This document shows positions 63,633-64,000 of a stretch of DNA of 64,000 bases, one piece after another. Position 1 is the first letter of the stretch, and every line of letters starts with the position of its first letter. The DNA comes from Falsiroseomonas sp050563535 (GTDB lineage Bacteria; Pseudomonadota; Alphaproteobacteria; Acetobacterales; Acetobacteraceae). The notes under the pieces were generated by a model. The model had not been told where the DNA came from, made no database searches, and was given only the letters and a program-made list of their open reading frames with translations. A program made the position numbers and the translations under genes. The DNA lies in NCBI RefSeq assembly GCF_050563535.1, contig NZ_JBNXUO010000001.1:248001-312000 (forward strand), in the 5' to 3' direction.

Positions 63633-63796
63633 GCACGCAGGGGCGCGCGGAATAGGCACGCAGGGGCGCGCGGAATAGGCACGCAGGGGCGCGCGGAATA
63701 GGCACGCAGGGGCGCGCGGAATAGGCACGCAGGGGCGCGCGGAGTAGGCACGCAGGGGCGCGCGGAGTAGGCACGCAGGGGCGCGCGGAATAGGAG
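63613..63796. repeat. Eight-copy 23-bp tandem repeat spanning the 3' end of accC
   Basis: Copies begin at 63613, 63636, 63659, 63682, 63705, 63728, 63751 and 63774. The unit is CGCAGGGGCGCGCGGAATAG followed by GCA; copies 6 and 7 read GGAG for GGAA and the last diverges at its end. The first copy contains the end of the accC coding sequence including TAG. The copies are nearly identical, so this is a recent expansion. Confidence 0.92.
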
Positions 63797-63809
63797 TGCG
63801 CCGGCGCGC

Positions 63810-64000
63810 TCAGCCCAGCTGTCCCGCGCCGTCCGCGGCTTCCGCGGCCCTGTCGAGCGGCACGACAAGGTCGCAGACCAGCCCCTCGACCCCCCAGGCG
63901 AGCGTCACGGAGCCGCCGAGCTGGCCCCGCACCGTGCCGTCCAGCACGCGGGACCCGAAGCCGCGCCGCTGCGGCGGGCCGGACACCTGCGGGCCGCCCG
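63810..64000 (-). CDS. C-terminus of a sensor histidine kinase, HWE/HisKA_2 type (continues beyond window)
   Basis: The final 63 codons of a minus-strand gene ending TGA at 63810. Translation contains Q-R-R-G-F-G-S-R-V-L-D-G-T-V-R-G-Q-L-G-G-S and LAWGVEGLVCDLVVPLDRA, matching the last ATP-binding lobe segment of HWE/HisKA_2 kinases, which typically read RRGFGSRVI...LGG. The sensor and the phosphoacceptor His are outside the window. Confidence 0.8.
   Translation of the reverse strand, partial: GGPQVSGPPQRRGFGSRVLDGTVRGQLGGSVTLAWGVEGLVCDLVVPLDRAAEAADGAGQLG

Noticed and set aside
63613..63796. CRISPR-like array
   Set aside because: The units are directly adjacent with no unique spacers, and no cas genes are near.
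63581..63868. Minus-strand frame rich in APLRAYSARPCVPIPR-type repeats
   Set aside because: It is just the translation of the 23-bp tandem repeat read in cycling frames, not a gene.

Overview
The window is very GC-rich bacterial chromosome, densely packed with genes, with many ATGA/TGATG-type stop-start overlaps and no recognisable tRNA, rRNA, insertion sequence or CRISPR array. The gene content points to an alphaproteobacterium, most likely Acetobacteraceae (Roseomonas-like). Markers are aroQ-accB-accC, an NDUFA12 / MlaD / DUF2155 block near aat, clpS-clpA, a phasin gene, a TctC-type solute-binding protein and an FDH3-type formate dehydrogenase. The genus is inference from gene content only.

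Region 1 (1-9.1 kb) is a formate dehydrogenase and molybdenum-cofactor island. It holds a 5'-truncated catalytic subunit with Cys at the selenocysteine position, the 4Fe-4S subunit, the cytochrome b subunit, mobB and moeA on +, then mobA and fdhD on -, and a LuxR-type regulator diverging from fdhD across a clear inverted repeat. Region 2 (9.1-28.2 kb) is mixed metabolism: an MFS/spermidine-synthase-like fusion, a ThDP enzyme with an SDR, a lipoprotein with a TNT-like (NAD glycohydrolase) domain, murA-dcd, a TctC protein beside an Asp/Glu-racemase-like enzyme, a sulfotransferase, an acyl-CoA dehydrogenase/hydrolase pair, a DSD1-type PLP enzyme, a GAF-GGDEF cyclase, a cadherin-like secreted-type protein, a DD-carboxypeptidase and a phasin with a PhaR-like operator.

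Region 3 (28.4-42.4 kb) starts with clpS-clpA and then carries an AhpD-like protein, an MFS-PPK2-lipoprotein hydrolase operon, an orphan baseplate-V-like OB protein, a predicted nuclease-helicase (PD-(D/E)XK + DUF2075), transporters, a FemAB/DUF482 protein, RidA and a small, apparently degenerate class II ribonucleotide-reductase-like protein. Region 4 (42.6-47.1 kb) has NDUFA12-mlaD-small protein-DUF2155, DUF805, aat, a DUF4189 protein and a protein with seven Asp/Ser/Pro-Gly/Arg repeats. Aat together with ClpS/ClpA gives the core of the bacterial Leu/N-degron pathway.

Region 5 (47.2-57.5 kb) is a Dpp/Opp-type ABC importer operon with three paralogous solute-binding proteins, one in the operon and two divergent, plus a C39-like peptidase and a methyltransferase downstream. 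Region 6 (57.6-64 kb) has a rhodanese, an Lrp regulator, an ornithine-type decarboxylase with a long upstream gap, thiS-thiG, aroQ-accB-accC, eight copies of a 23-bp tandem repeat that begins inside the 3' end of accC, and the C-terminus of an HWE/HisKA_2-type histidine kinase. Several convergent or divergent junctions hold strong hairpins; the densest is a run of five hairpins at 23.4 kb.

The strongest candidates for something undescribed are the TNT-like lipoprotein, the solo nuclease-helicase, the degenerate RNR-like protein, the cadherin-like protein beside an AT-rich hairpin, the hairpin array, the repeat protein and the accC-derived minisatellite.
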